DNA of 46,337 nucleotides from Alphaproteobacteria bacterium (GCA_024640405.1 JAHEFB010000033.1:1-46337); one strand, 5' to 3'. Positions 36,771 through 45,152 are shown, counted from the first letter of the stretch. Made by a program: numbers and translations. The notes: a model not told the origin generated them from the sequence alone.

Positions 36771-37049
36771 TCAGACCAGGTACTCGTGCAATAAACGCTG
36801 CAGGAACATCAAGCCCAGCAGCAGGACCAAGGGTGACAGATCGATGCCGCCAAGGTCCGGCATGAACCGTCTGATCGGCGCGAGCAGGGGCTCTGTCAGG
36901 CGATGCAGGGTGTAATTGATCTGACGCACGATGTGGTTTGAATTGTTCAGGACATTGAATGCGATCAACCAGCTCATCACGACCATGATGATGATGATCC
37001 AGAACACAATGTTTACAAGCTGATCGAACAGCCACAGAAAAGAAAGCAT
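36771..37049 (-). CDS. YggT family membrane protein
   Basis: A 92-residue protein with two hydrophobic helices ([23 protein letters not shown] and [17 protein letters not shown]) around the family signature [23 protein letters not shown]. YggT proteins are inner-membrane proteins of unclear function, linked to osmotic stress and sometimes to cell division or plastid-type ring distribution. The ATG at 37049 is chosen because AAGGAA lies upstream at good spacing; the longer frame to 37112 is not conserved-like. It precedes folD, an order frequent in alphaproteobacteria. Confidence 0.93.
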   Translation of the reverse strand: MLSFLWLFDQLVNIVFWIIIIMVVMSWLIAFNVLNNSNHIVRQINYTLHRLTEPLLAPIRRFMPDLGGIDLSPLVLLLGLMFLQRLLHEYLV

Positions 37050-37163
37050 GTAGTGTTCCTTGTTGGTTAGATCCCAGGCGACAGGTTTAACCGGGGCGTG
37101 TTGATTGCGCAAGCAGAGGCGTTTGGCGTTGTTTTTGGCAAGCTAAAACGGATTAACCTGATG

Positions 37164-37183
37164 GTGTTGCAGATATGCAACAC
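37164..37183. promoter_or_regulatory. Perfect palindrome upstream of the FecR-cyclase operon
   Basis: GTGTTGCA (37164-37171) and TGCAACAC (37176-37183) form a perfect dyad around GATA. It is directly followed by TTTTT and lies just upstream of a likely -35 element, centred about 47 bp before the expected transcription start. This fits an activator or repressor site. Because of the T run, it could also act as a plus-strand terminator, but no plus-strand gene lies upstream. Confidence 0.55.
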
Positions 37184-37186
37184 TTT

Positions 37187-37214
37187 TTGAGAATCGTTTT
37201 ACACTGACTTTAAA
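37187..37214 (+). promoter_or_regulatory. Sigma70-like promoter of the TPR/FecR/cyclase operon
   Basis: TTGAGA (37187-37192, five of six to consensus) and TTTAAA (37209-37214, four of six) are separated by 16 bp. Transcription would start near 37221, giving a leader of about 62 bases. The leader can form a small hairpin from AGCGAC (37222-37227) and GTCGCT (37241-37246). No ribosome binding site of normal strength precedes the ATG at 37283. Confidence 0.45.
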
Positions 37215-37282
37215 CTGCCGCAGCGACATGTTAAGGATTCGTCGCTTATCTGATTACCTAGAACGTATCGGACTATAACGGT

Positions 37283-38596
37283 ATGAACAAAACAAAAAGG
37301 GCGATTGCCGCCACTGCGATAGCGCTTTCATGCGTCAGTTTTCCAGTAGCAGCGTCGGCCAGTGAATACGATGAGATTTTCCAGCAAAGATATGATGCTC
37401 CCGAGGATATCGGCGTGCTTGGACAGTTTGTTTCCAAGGCCGTTGAAGTTGGTCAATACGACCAGGCAATATCTACGCTGGAGCAGCATCTGGTAAAGTA
37501 TCCGCGTGATGCCAGGGCGCGGCTTAACCTGGCGACGGTATATGCAAATACCGGGTCATGGGAGCTTGCCGGCCGCAACCTCGAAATAGCGCTTTCGGTT
37601 GGAGATCTGACACCACTGGAGACCAAGCAAGCCGAGGAACTGGCAGCGAAAGTAAAGGGAGCACAGGCCGGTTTCGAGTGGGTTCTCGACATGACGGTTG
37701 GGGTTCGTTCAACATGGCTGGACGTGGAAGACCGGAACCGGGCCTGGAGAGACCGGCAAGACTGGAATCCGTTTGCAGCCGTTAACACGGCCCTGAAAAT
37801 TGATCTTGATACTCCGCTCAACGACGTGCTGGTGATGTCGGCGGCCGGGCTGGTTGAACGGCGCTATGAAGATATCAATCAGGGCGGCGATGATCCAACC
37901 AGCTTGTTTGTTTTTGATCCCGTCAGCGGCATTCATGCCCATCATCGCGGCCGCATTGCCGCTACGCTGGACAAGGGAATTCCCGTGGTGGATCTGGATG
38001 CCATGCGCGTGCAGATCGCGGCATTTGGACAGTTCAGGACCTATAATCCCAGTGTTGTGGAAGTTGCTCTTGGAACGTCTGTCCGCCTGATTGTCCAGCC
38101 GTCAGTTGACACGTCATTTTACGGCGAGGCCTCGTACGCCAATCTGGAACAATCCTCGAATTTGACCGGTGATCACCGGTTTGGCGCCGAAGTCGGTGCC
38201 AGCAAGCGGTTGTCTCATGAACACACGGTAGGTATGGCAGCGCGCTATCAACGGGAAATCACGGATGGCGGAACCAGTGTTAACCGGCAGCGCGAAGTCG
38301 AACTGAACTATGCCGGTGTGATGCCGTTTGAGATACTGAATTTGCTTTGGACTCATCAGGTGGCGGGGGCATACGGGGATTTCAGGACCAAGGACGGCGC
38401 ATTCAATCCGGCAGTCGTGAGTGCCGGGACCGGAAATTACTGGAGAGCCAGCTGGGATCACGCATTCCACCTGGATGGCTACAACAGAATAGATCTGGGA
38501 TACGTGGTTCGCGAGAGTGACTATGACGGTGCCGGGTTCTTCGATCCGGGCTCGATGTCACATACTTTGAGCATGAGTTTTACGAAGAGCTTCTAA
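37283..38596 (+). CDS. TPR plus outer-membrane barrel protein (SLAM/DUF560-like)
   Basis: A 437-residue protein with a signal peptide (MNKTKRAIAATAIALSCVSFPVAASAS). Residues about 40-125 form TPR-like helical repeats (VEVGQYDQAISTLEQHLVKYPRDARARLNLATVYANTGSWELAGRNLEIAL). Residues about 135-437 alternate polar and aromatic residues as in a beta-barrel and end in the outer-membrane C-terminal signal SMSFTKSF. The layout of periplasmic TPR and C-terminal barrel matches surface lipoprotein assembly modifiers (SLAM, DUF560). It is the first gene of a three-gene operon with FecR and a CHASE2-cyclase. In this context it may be an outer-membrane exporter or sensor rather than a lipoprotein translocator. 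The assignment rests on layout and is moderate. Confidence 0.68.
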   Translation: MNKTKRAIAATAIALSCVSFPVAASASEYDEIFQQRYDAPEDIGVLGQFVSKAVEVGQYDQAISTLEQHLVKYPRDARARLNLATVYANTGSWELAGRNLEIALSVGDLTPLETKQAEELAAKVKGAQAGFEWVLDMTVGVRSTWLDVEDRNRAWRDRQDWNPFAAVNTALKIDLDTPLNDVLVMSAAGLVERRYEDINQGGDDPTSLFVFDPVSGIHAHHRGRIAATLDKGIPVVDLDAMRVQIAAFGQFRTYNPSVVEVALGTSVRLIVQPSVDTSFYGEASYANLEQSSNLTGDHRFGAEVGASKRLSHEHTVGMAARYQREITDGGTSVNRQREVELNYAGVMPFEILNLLWTHQVAGAYGDFRTKDGAFNPAVVSAGTGNYWRASWDHAFHLDGYNRIDLGYVVRESDYDGAGFFDPGSMSHTLSMSFTKSF

Positions 38597-38614
38597 CGCC
38601 AAAAGGCTGGTGAA

Positions 38615-39433
38615 ATGAAAACAAACACACGTAGATTTGCTGCTCTCGCCTGTGCGGGACTTGTGTCGGTGGCCTTGCCTGCAGGTGCAATTGCAGAGTC
38701 GGTTGGCAAGATGACGGCGGTGCAAACCCAGGTCAGGAAAGCAGGGGCCGGCGTCATAGGTGTCGGGGCCGGCATTTCGCTTGGCGACCGGTTGCGGAGC
38801 AATTCAACCGGCCTTGGCCTGATCGTGTTTCAGGATGAGTCGAGTGTGAAGCTTGGGCCCAACTCTAATTTGACGATTGATGAGTTTGTGTACAGTCCCG
38901 GTGGTTCCGGCAGTTTTGGAATCAGTATGGATCGCGGCGTTTCAAGGTTTTTTGGTGGCCAGGTGTCGAAAAAGGGCCAGATGCGGATTACCACACCGCA
39001 CGTAATCCTCGGCGTGCGCGGGGGAGTTTTTGATTTGCAGGTCAGCGCCAGCGCTGGCGGTAAGAGCAAAGCAATTTTGCGGGCGGGCAAATTGACTTGC
39101 ATTTTAAGGGACGTGATCCTGGTGATTACGAATCCTGGTTTCGCCTGTGTTTCGGATGGTGGTTCAATCAACATTGTTAAAGCTGTGAATTCCCTGCCAG
39201 ATCTCGACAGCCCGGCCAGAATAGCCGGGACGAAAGTGCCTGGCGACAAGGGACCGGGGCTCGAAGTTGATGCAGGATGCGCCAGTCCCGGTGCCCATCT
39301 GACGGAGGCGTGCCAGAGTCAAGGTGGGCGATTACCAACTCCCGGCACCGGAAGTGGTACGGGCATAGATAATCCCATCCGCACAGGGACGGAGGGCAAA
39401 GGGAATGATTGCTATCCGTACTGCGATGGGTGA
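38615..39433 (+). CDS. Secreted FecR-domain protein
   Basis: A 272-residue protein with a signal peptide (about 1-29, ending GAIAES). The FecR domain spans about 45-175 and shows the usual SLGDRLRSNSTGLGLIVFQDESSVKLGPNSNLTIDEFVY and MRITTPHVILGVRGGVFDL blocks. Here it is a free periplasmic (or surface) protein, not the membrane-anchored anti-sigma form: there is no helix after the signal peptide. The C-terminal 80 residues are Gly/Pro-rich and contain cysteines (ASPGAHLTEACQSQGG, NDCYPYCDG). It follows the TPR/barrel gene by 18 bp, with AAGG upstream, and its stop codon overlaps the GTG of the cyclase gene (GTGA). This points to coupled translation of the two. Confidence 0.85.
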   Translation: MKTNTRRFAALACAGLVSVALPAGAIAESVGKMTAVQTQVRKAGAGVIGVGAGISLGDRLRSNSTGLGLIVFQDESSVKLGPNSNLTIDEFVYSPGGSGSFGISMDRGVSRFFGGQVSKKGQMRITTPHVILGVRGGVFDLQVSASAGGKSKAILRAGKLTCILRDVILVITNPGFACVSDGGSINIVKAVNSLPDLDSPARIAGTKVPGDKGPGLEVDAGCASPGAHLTEACQSQGGRLPTPGTGSGTGIDNPIRTGTEGKGNDCYPYCDG

Positions 39434-41325
39434 GTAGACTGTATTATCACTTTAGAGCGAGGATCGGTGTCCTGATCCTGATTGCCTTGCTGATCGGATC
39501 TCACTTCGCTTTCGACTCCAGCCTTGATGAGTTGCGCGGCAAGTCTTTTGATTTCTACCAGCAACTGAGTCCAAGAACAGTGGCCGCCGACAATGTTGTC
39601 GTGGTGGGGGTGGACGACGAGTCCATTGGTGTCGAGGGCAGATGGCCATGGCCACGTAATCGGATCGCCGATCTCGTTGACGCGATCCATTCGGCAGGCG
39701 TGTCGGTCCTGGGGATTGATGTGCTGTTTTCAGAACCCGATGAATCGCCCGGCGGCAAGGCAAGAGACGGCAGGCTGGCTGCGGCAATTGCAGCCTCTTC
39801 GACCATCCTTGCAACCAGTATAGGAGACCTTCCCGGCTCAAGTACGCCTGACACAAAAGTCGGGTGGGCCGTTGTCGGCAACGCTGATGCGGATAGGCTG
39901 CCCTGGTTGCCGGGTGTCATAGCGTCAACGCCGACGATCCGGGCAGGCGCGGCCGGGCTGGGTATTGTCAGATCAGTCTCGGACAGTGACGGCGTGGTAC
40001 GCAGTGTGCCCCTGGTATGGGCATCAAAGACGGCTGACCGGTTATCGCTGTGGCCCGCCTTCAGCCTGGAGCTTGCCAGGGCTCACCTGTCGGAAAGCGG
40101 TTATGCCCTGCGGGTTCGCCCGTCGGGTTATGAAGCGCTTAAGCTCGGCGACAGGATAATCCCGCTATCGAACGGCGGGGCCATCTGGCTGTGGGAACAG
40201 GCAAACCCTATACCGCGGGTGTCGGCGCTGGATGTGATGGCAGGCCAATCGGGCGATGTCCTGAAGGGGCGGATTGCAATCTTGTCCGTCAACGCTCTCG
40301 GGGTGGATAAATTTCATACTACGCCGACAGTGGCTGCACGGTCGGGTTCTGAAATTCACGGGGTTTTCGCCAATCAGATTCTCGAAGGCAAGTTCCTGTT
40401 CGAGCCGGCAAATGCGAAAATCATCGAGCGGGGCTGGTTTTTGGTATCAGCTGTGTTGCTGTTGATCGCGTCATACTTTTTCGCCAACCGAATCTGGCTT
40501 CTGCTCGCGGCGGGAATAGCGCTTTGCGTCGCGCCAATGATTGGCGGTTATGTCTCCTATCTTTATTCCGCGCGCCTGTACGAGCCGGTTCAACCGGCAA
40601 TTGGCCTGGCAGGGGTGGCGCTGGCCGAGGTCTACAGCCTGTTCAGGGAATCCGACGCCCGCCGCCGCCAGTTGTCGCGCCAGTTCTCGCAATATCTGTC
40701 GCCAAATGTGGTTGCCATGCTCAGCGAGACTCGTCGCGATCTCACAACCACGGCCGAAAAACGTGAGATTACCGTCTTGATGATGGATATGCGCGGTTTC
40801 ACTTCGAGCAGCGAAAGCCTGCCGGCAGATGAGATCAATGCCACGGTCAACTGCTTCCTGACGCTGGCCAGCCAGGAAATTTTCGAGCGGGACGGCACCA
40901 TAGACAAATTCATGGGCGATGCCATTCTGGCGTTCTGGAATGCGCCGGTCGATCAGGCTGATCATACGGACCGGGCTCTGCAGGCCGTACTCGCCATCCG
41001 CGCGGCGCTGGCTACGGAAAACCTGCAGCGTGAGAAAGACGGCAAACCGCCGATACGCGTGGGTGCGGGTATTGAAACCGGGATCTGTTCGGTCGGCAAT
41101 TTCGGCTCCGATATCCGGTTTGACTATACAGCAATCGGGTCGAGCGTGAATATGTCGGCAAGGCTTGAATCGGCCACCAAGGCAACCGGATGCCCGGTAT
41201 TGCTGGGCCCGGGATTTGCAAAACGTCATGGCGACGGCATTGAACCGGTTGGCAGGATTGAGTTGTCTGGATTTGCCAATCCGGTGCAGGTATACGCGCC
41301 CACTGGTCTCAAACCTGCCAGTTAA
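39430..41325 (+). CDS. CHASE2-domain class III adenylate cyclase
   Basis: A protein of about 631 residues. A first membrane helix (about 13-28) is followed by a periplasmic CHASE2 sensor (about 30-325; VVVVGVDDESIGVEGRWPWPRN, GIDVLFSEPDE). Further helices follow near 335-405, then a cytosolic class III cyclase domain (about 445-625). Catalytic residues are complete: metal aspartates D453 (LMMDMRGFT) and D497 (KFMGD), base-recognising K493 and T567 (DYTAIG), and transition-state N574 and R578 (VNMSARLE). The Lys/Thr pair predicts ATP, so cAMP is the likely product. The GTG at 39430 is preferred over the TTG at 39409 because it overlaps the fecR stop. CHASE2 ligands are unknown; linkage to FecR and an outer-membrane barrel suggests envelope sensing. 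Confidence 0.93.
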   Translation: MSRLYYHFRARIGVLILIALLIGSHFAFDSSLDELRGKSFDFYQQLSPRTVAADNVVVVGVDDESIGVEGRWPWPRNRIADLVDAIHSAGVSVLGIDVLFSEPDESPGGKARDGRLAAAIAASSTILATSIGDLPGSSTPDTKVGWAVVGNADADRLPWLPGVIASTPTIRAGAAGLGIVRSVSDSDGVVRSVPLVWASKTADRLSLWPAFSLELARAHLSESGYALRVRPSGYEALKLGDRIIPLSNGGAIWLWEQANPIPRVSALDVMAGQSGDVLKGRIAILSVNALGVDKFHTTPTVAARSGSEIHGVFANQILEGKFLFEPANAKIIERGWFLVSAVLLLIASYFFANRIWLLLAAGIALCVAPMIGGYVSYLYSARLYEPVQPAIGLAGVALAEVYSLFRESDARRRQLSRQFSQYLSPNVVAMLSETRRDLTTTAEKREITVLMMDMRGFTSSSESLPADEINATVNCFLTLASQEIFERDGTIDKFMGDAILAFWNAPVDQADHTDRALQAVLAIRAALATENLQREKDGKPPIRVGAGIETGICSVGNFGSDIRFDYTAIGSSVNMSARLESATKATGCPVLLGPGFAKRHGDGIEPVGRIELSGFANPVQVYAPTGLKPAS

Positions 41326-41350
41326 AATGTCTTTGGGAGACCAACAAAAA

Positions 41351-41381
41351 AGCGGAAGGCCCCAACAAGGGCACTTCCGCT
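41351..41381. terminator. Probable bidirectional terminator after the cyclase operon
   Basis: AGCGGAAG plus GCCC pairs with GGGC plus CTTCCGCT, with one bulged A, around CAACAA. The hairpin begins 26 bp after the cyclase stop. A run of six T follows on the minus strand, while the plus-strand side is only weakly T-rich (GTGTAATTT). It can stop transcription from either side, best from the minus strand. Confidence 0.7.
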
Positions 41382-41582
41382 CTGTGTAATTTGGTTGAGT
41401 ACGCTATACAATGATCTCAACTGCCGAGGACTACGCAATCATCGTGCCAAACTGGAAATCTGCTAGATGTAGTGGAGGGTAACTGAAAAACCGCAATAAA
41501 TTGTGACAAGCGCGGTTTGGTGGTCGTCACTCCGGGAAGAAGACTTGCAAAACGCACAAACCGGTTTTGCAAAATGCAACAA

Positions 41583-41613
41583 ATACCAGATCGCTGTTAC
41601 CGAGATCTGGTAT
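41583..41613 (-). terminator. Hairpin after the glutamine amidotransferase gene
   Basis: ATACCAGATC (41583-41592) and GATCTGGTAT (41604-41613) form a perfect ten-base stem with an eleven-base loop. It starts 19 bp beyond the stop codon at 41632. On the minus strand it is followed by TTGTTGCATTTTG, which is T-rich but not a pure run. It is a likely terminator, moderately supported. Confidence 0.6.
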
Positions 41614-41631
41614 ACATGGCTTCAGCGCGCT

Positions 41632-42360
41632 CTATTCAGCAGCGAGAGCGGTTGCGGGAGACTGTGCCGTTGCCAGCCAGCTGTCGAGGAATCTGTCCAG
41701 CCAGCAGTCGACCGCGGGATCGTGAACGAAACGGTCACTGTAATGGCTATCCCGCGACCGCGCGCCGGGCAGCGCCAGCCGGTGTTCTGCCTTGACCAAC
41801 CAGCGGTTCATCATCTTGTGGGTGACTTCAGGATGAAACTGGATTGCGAATGCCGTGTCGCCGTACCGGAAAGCCTGTTTCGGGAAGTGCCCCGGCGAGG
41901 TTGCCAGACAGACCGACCCGCCGACCAGATCAAAACCTTCGCGATGCCACTGGTAAACCATCTGCGGCCACGGCCCGTATTCAGCACCTGCCGCGGTCGG
42001 AGAAATATCGTAGTATCCGATTTCTGCCCGGTCGTCCTCGTAGCCGTATACCTTGCCGCCCAACTGTCTGGCGAGCATCTGGCCGCCAAGACATATGCCC
42101 AGGAACGGCACACCGGCTGCAAGTGGTTTGGCAATCCAGTCAATTTCAGTCCGGATGAAGTCATGCTCGCAATCGTCATTTGCGCTCATCGGCCCGCCGA
42201 AAATAACGGCACCTGCATAGTCTTCAATATTGTCCGGAAGCGGTTCACCGAGAGCCGGTTTGCGAACATCGAGCTCGTAGCCCTTTTCGAGCAGCTTCAT
42301 CCCCACGCGACCGTGCGTGGAGTTTTCCTGATGCAGAACTATGGCGATGCGTTTGGTCAT
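41632..42360 (-). CDS. Class I glutamine amidotransferase-like protein
   Basis: A 242-residue protein with the GATase1 fold. The catalytic triad is visible: cysteine 90 in FLGICLGGQML, and histidine 176 and glutamate 178 in QFHPEVT. The oxyanion-loop segment FGGPMSAND is present. The protein resembles stand-alone GMP synthase-like amidotransferases, which may hydrolyse gamma-glutamyl compounds rather than feed ammonia to a synthase. No partner synthetase is adjacent. It lies about 55 bp downstream of the SDR gene on the same strand and may be cotranscribed with it. The substrate is unknown. Confidence 0.9.
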   Translation of the reverse strand: MTKRIAIVLHQENSTHGRVGMKLLEKGYELDVRKPALGEPLPDNIEDYAGAVIFGGPMSANDDCEHDFIRTEIDWIAKPLAAGVPFLGICLGGQMLARQLGGKVYGYEDDRAEIGYYDISPTAAGAEYGPWPQMVYQWHREGFDLVGGSVCLATSPGHFPKQAFRYGDTAFAIQFHPEVTHKMMNRWLVKAEHRLALPGARSRDSHYSDRFVHDPAVDCWLDRFLDSWLATAQSPATALAAE

Positions 42361-42414
42361 TTTCCTCTACGTCGTCATTCCGTTTTGATGCAATGCGGGT
42401 TTGTTTAACAGACT

Positions 42415-43167
42415 CTACATCGCAGATACACCACCATCCAGTTTCAGCTCGGATCCTGTCATGAACGACGACTCGTTGCTGGCCAAGTAAACCACAGCCC
42501 ATGCCACATCTTCAACTGTTGCAATCCGGCCCAGGGGAATTTGCCTGGCCAGTTTGCGTCTGCTGACTTGCGGGTCGTCTTTGTTTGCCACCTGATCCAC
42601 CATTCCTGTGTCAACAAATGCCGGATGGATCGAATTGCAGCGCACACCAGGGTGTGACCGCGCGGCATGCAGGGCGACCGATTTGGTGAGCATGTGGACG
42701 CCGGCCTTGGCGGCATTGTATGCAGCGAAATTTGCGCTCGCGATCATTGATGAAATCGAGGCGATGTTGACGATTGAAGCCGGCGCACTTCGAGACAGCA
42801 CTGGCAGGGCTGCCTGACATCCCAGATAGACCGACTTCAGATCGACGTTCATGGTGCGGTCCCAGGCTGCCTCGTCCAGATCCTCAACCGTTCCGGGAAT
42901 GATGATGCCTGCATTGTTGACCAGAACATTGATGCCGTCCATCAACTGGCTGGCCTTGTCGACCGCACAAGTCCAGGCCTGCCTGTCTGTAACATCGAGC
43001 TTGATGGCGGCATGACCTGACAGGCTTTCAGCGGCCCGGTTGGCTTCCGGCAAATCGATGTCGGTGATCACCACGTCGCAGCCATGCTGTGCCATGAGCC
43101 TTGCACAACCCAGACCAATGCCTCGGGCTGCACCGGTCACCAGGGCTTTTTTGCCGGCCAGTCTCAT
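42415..43167 (-). CDS. SDR family NAD(P)-dependent oxidoreductase
   Basis: A 250-residue classical short-chain dehydrogenase. The cofactor motif TGAARGIGLG lies at about residues 11-20 and NNAGIIIPG near 85. The catalytic serine (IASISS) and the YNAAK motif follow, and the C-terminus ends with the family-type FMTGSELKLDGGVSAM. An aspartate after the second strand (VVITDIDLPEA) suggests NAD preference. The ATG at 43167 is preceded by AGGAG; the longer frame to 43230 is not conserved-like. The substrate is unknown. It is divergent from the GlcG-like gene. Confidence 0.93.
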   Translation of the reverse strand: MRLAGKKALVTGAARGIGLGCARLMAQHGCDVVITDIDLPEANRAAESLSGHAAIKLDVTDRQAWTCAVDKASQLMDGINVLVNNAGIIIPGTVEDLDEAAWDRTMNVDLKSVYLGCQAALPVLSRSAPASIVNIASISSMIASANFAAYNAAKAGVHMLTKSVALHAARSHPGVRCNSIHPAFVDTGMVDQVANKDDPQVSRRKLARQIPLGRIATVEDVAWAVVYLASNESSFMTGSELKLDGGVSAM

Positions 43168-43379
43168 TCTGCGCACTCCTGTTGTCTCGACAATGACGTT
43201 CAGTTTCCACGCTGGCAAGATTACGCTCAAGTCAAACCAAACCTATCCCGCGATTCGGTTTGACCGCAAACGGGAATGACGGCATGAAAACAATCACACT
43301 GGAGCGACATGAACTGACGTTGGGCGTTGGAAGTTGTTCCGGCACATTGAAAGCGACCCCGTACCGGAGACAGGATCAG

Positions 43380-43814
43380 ATGAGTATTACCCTTGCCAAG
43401 AGCCGTAAGATTGTATCGGTTGCACTTAAAAAGGCCCAGGAAATTGGTCTGACAAAACCGATGACCGTTGTGGTGCTGGATGCGCGCGGCACCGTGAAGG
43501 CATGCGAAAGCCAGGACGGCAGTTCAACACTGCGATTCAGGGTGGCCTTCGGCAAGGCCAATGGCTGCATCGGGCTTGGTATTGGTGGCCGCGCAATATT
43601 CGCCCGCGCCAACGAGCAGGCCTACTTTGTCCAGGCTGTGAATGCGCTGGCAGACGGCAATCTGGTTCCGGTGCCGGGCGGCGTGCTGGTGCGTGATCGA
43701 AAGGGAGCGATTATCGGAGCGGTCGGCGTAACGGGCGACACGTCCGACAATGATGAAATTTGCGCAGTCGCCGGTATCGAAGCCGCAGGACTTCAGGCAG
43801 ACACCGGCGGTTGA
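43380..43814 (+). CDS. GlcG/HbpS-like heme-binding family protein
   Basis: A 144-residue protein of the GlcG/HbpS (DUF336) family. Typical blocks are LTKPMTVVVLDARGTVKACESQDG, FRVAFGKANGCIGLG and GGVLVRDRKGAIIGAVGVTGDTSDNDEICAVAGIEAAGL. Some members bind heme or form octamers; others sit in glycolate or diol operons without known function. I choose the ATG at 43380 (MSITLAKSRK), with AGGATCAG before it; the frame open to 43260 is not family-like. The stop codon lies within an inverted repeat at 43811-43837. Confidence 0.87.
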   Translation: MSITLAKSRKIVSVALKKAQEIGLTKPMTVVVLDARGTVKACESQDGSSTLRFRVAFGKANGCIGLGIGGRAIFARANEQAYFVQAVNALADGNLVPVPGGVLVRDRKGAIIGAVGVTGDTSDNDEICAVAGIEAAGLQADTGG

Positions 43815-43868
43815 TGGAAGTGAAATAATTCCATCAAACGGGTGCTGTCGCCCATTCCGGCCAGCACC
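43811..43868. terminator. Paired hairpins between convergent genes
   Basis: TTGATGGAA (43811-43819) pairs with TTCCATCAA (43829-43837), and it includes the stop codon of the GlcG-like gene. A second stem pairs GGTGCTG (43841-43847) with CAGCACC (43862-43868), ending at the stop codon of the DUF985 gene. Both lie in the 54-bp space between the two convergent genes. U-tracts are missing, so they may be attenuating 3' ends rather than classic terminators. Confidence 0.45.
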
Positions 43869-44303
43869 TTAAGCAGTGTCAGCCTTCGGCTGCCAGTCTG
43901 CAGGCGCCATCTCGAAGCCCGAAAACTCAAACCCGGGTGAAACGGTGCAGCCTACAAGGGTCCAGTCTCCCAGGCTTGTTGCCGACTGCCAGACACCTGC
44001 CGGGATAACAATCTGTGGCCGTCCGCCGGCAGACATGTCCGGACTGAGCTGGTGGCGGGTAACGCCCCTGCCTTCAGGCGACAGCGCCAGTTCCAGCGCG
44101 GCTCCGGCATACCAGTGCCAGGCCTCGGCTGCATCAACCTTGTGCCAATGGCTTACTTCACCTTGCTGGAGCAGGTAATAGATCGCCGTTCCGGTACTGC
44201 GCTCGCCGGGGGCTGTCGGCGCTCTCCAGGTTTCGCAATAGTGGCCACCTTCGGGATGGGGCTGAAGCCCCAGGGTTTCGATTATCTGCGCTGCATCGTG
44301 CAT
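43869..44303 (-). CDS. DUF985 cupin protein
   Basis: A 144-residue single-domain cupin. It starts with the family signature LGLQPHPEGGHYCETWRA and continues with YYLLQQGEVSHWHKVDAAEAWHWYAG, the metal-binding histidine and glutamate strands of the barrel. The C-terminal part GFEFSGFEMAP is also typical. The family has no firmly assigned reaction; relatives are named as epimerase-like or oxalate decarboxylase-like by fold only. It lies about 160 bp downstream of mnmD's end on the other side of a small gap and may be an independent unit. Confidence 0.9.
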   Translation of the reverse strand: MHDAAQIIETLGLQPHPEGGHYCETWRAPTAPGERSTGTAIYYLLQQGEVSHWHKVDAAEAWHWYAGAALELALSPEGRGVTRHQLSPDMSAGGRPQIVIPAGVWQSATSLGDWTLVGCTVSPGFEFSGFEMAPADWQPKADTA

Positions 44304-44385
44304 TCATCAACTCCGGCTTTGAGGGTGACACTACCCTATCAGACCAGCCTGGCAAGCTTGAGAAGATTTGTGCAACGCCTGCCAT

Positions 44386-45141
44386 TCACTTGTGGCCAAA
44401 CATCATCTCACGCTTGCCGGCGAAGCCTTTTCGTTTGCTGACCGTGAAACCCGCTGCCTGCAGGTTTCGGCGCACCCAGGCGGCTGCGGTGTAGGTTGCG
44501 AAACTGCCGGTTCGGGTCGTGTGGTCAAAAACCTGTTGCAGCAGTGCCGGAGACCACATGTCCGGGTTGCTGGCGGGTGAAAATCCATCGAGATACCAGG
44601 CATCGGCCAGACCCTCCCAATCAGCAACAGCCTGTTGAGCCTCGCCGGGAATGACCTGAAGCATGGTTTGTTCATCCATCTGCCACTGTCCCGGCAGCGG
44701 TGCCGGATCCCGCCATCGATCAATCAGCGCGTCGGACAAGGATCCCAGATTGTCCCATGGCGCCAGCGCCCGGGCCATGTCGTCCGCGCTGATCGGGTAG
44801 GCTTCAAATGAGGTGAACAACAGGTGCTGTGTGGCAGAACGCGCGGCAATCCAGCAACGCCAGGTTTCCAGGAAATTGAGCCCGGTGCCGAAACCAAGCT
44901 CGGCAATGGAAAAGTGGTCGGGACCTTTCCAGCGTTGCGGCAACCGGTTTGCCTCAATAAACACATATGCCGTTTCAGCCTGGCCAGCCCTGCGTGAATA
45001 GAAAGTGTCGTTGAACAGGGATGACCTGGGAACAGTGCCTTCTTCCCAGTCTACAGGGTGTTTGACCATGGACATTTTGCCGTTGCGGATACCGGACCGA
45101 GCCGGAGCGAGGTTTTCAGTTTCAAGAGACGGATTTGCCAT
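44386..45141 (-). CDS. mnmD: tRNA 5-methylaminomethyl-2-thiouridine methyltransferase, MnmD type
   Basis: A 251-residue SAM-dependent methyltransferase equal to the N-terminal half of E. coli MnmC. Motifs are FSIAELGFGTGLNFLETW (about 77-94), YFSRRAGQ-type FNDTFYSRRAG, and the DUF752 signature WYLDGFSPASNPDMWS. It methylates nm5s2U34 to mnm5s2U34 in tRNAs. The reading frame ends with GFAGKREMMFGHK, typical of MnmD. Start uncertain: the ATG at 45141 is 11 bp from the start of the divergent gene, while an ATG at 45075 (MSMVKHPVDW) would fit the family N-terminus and leave room for promoters. Confidence 0.9.
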   Translation of the reverse strand: MANPSLETENLAPARSGIRNGKMSMVKHPVDWEEGTVPRSSLFNDTFYSRRAGQAETAYVFIEANRLPQRWKGPDHFSIAELGFGTGLNFLETWRCWIAARSATQHLLFTSFEAYPISADDMARALAPWDNLGSLSDALIDRWRDPAPLPGQWQMDEQTMLQVIPGEAQQAVADWEGLADAWYLDGFSPASNPDMWSPALLQQVFDHTTRTGSFATYTAAAWVRRNLQAAGFTVSKRKGFAGKREMMFGHK

Positions 45142-45152
45142 ATAGTGCGGTC

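Larger units (their letters stand above)
41326..41631. other. Intergenic region with three hairpins
   Basis: No gene is supported in this 306-bp gap between the convergent cyclase and glutamine amidotransferase genes. It contains three inverted repeats: 41351-41381, 41545-41572 and 41583-41613. Two can be read as terminators. The middle one pairs TTGCAAAAC with GTTTTGCAA around a ten-base loop and has no clear role. Confidence 0.6.

Noticed and set aside
36655..37035. N-terminal extension of folD by 127 residues
   Set aside because: The extension reads across yggT in another frame; folD has its own ATG at 36654 with a ribosome binding site.
41503..42408. A 301-residue open frame on the plus strand
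   Set aside because: It is antisense to the glutamine amidotransferase, whose catalytic triad is complete; the plus-strand product is cysteine- and arginine-rich without motifs.
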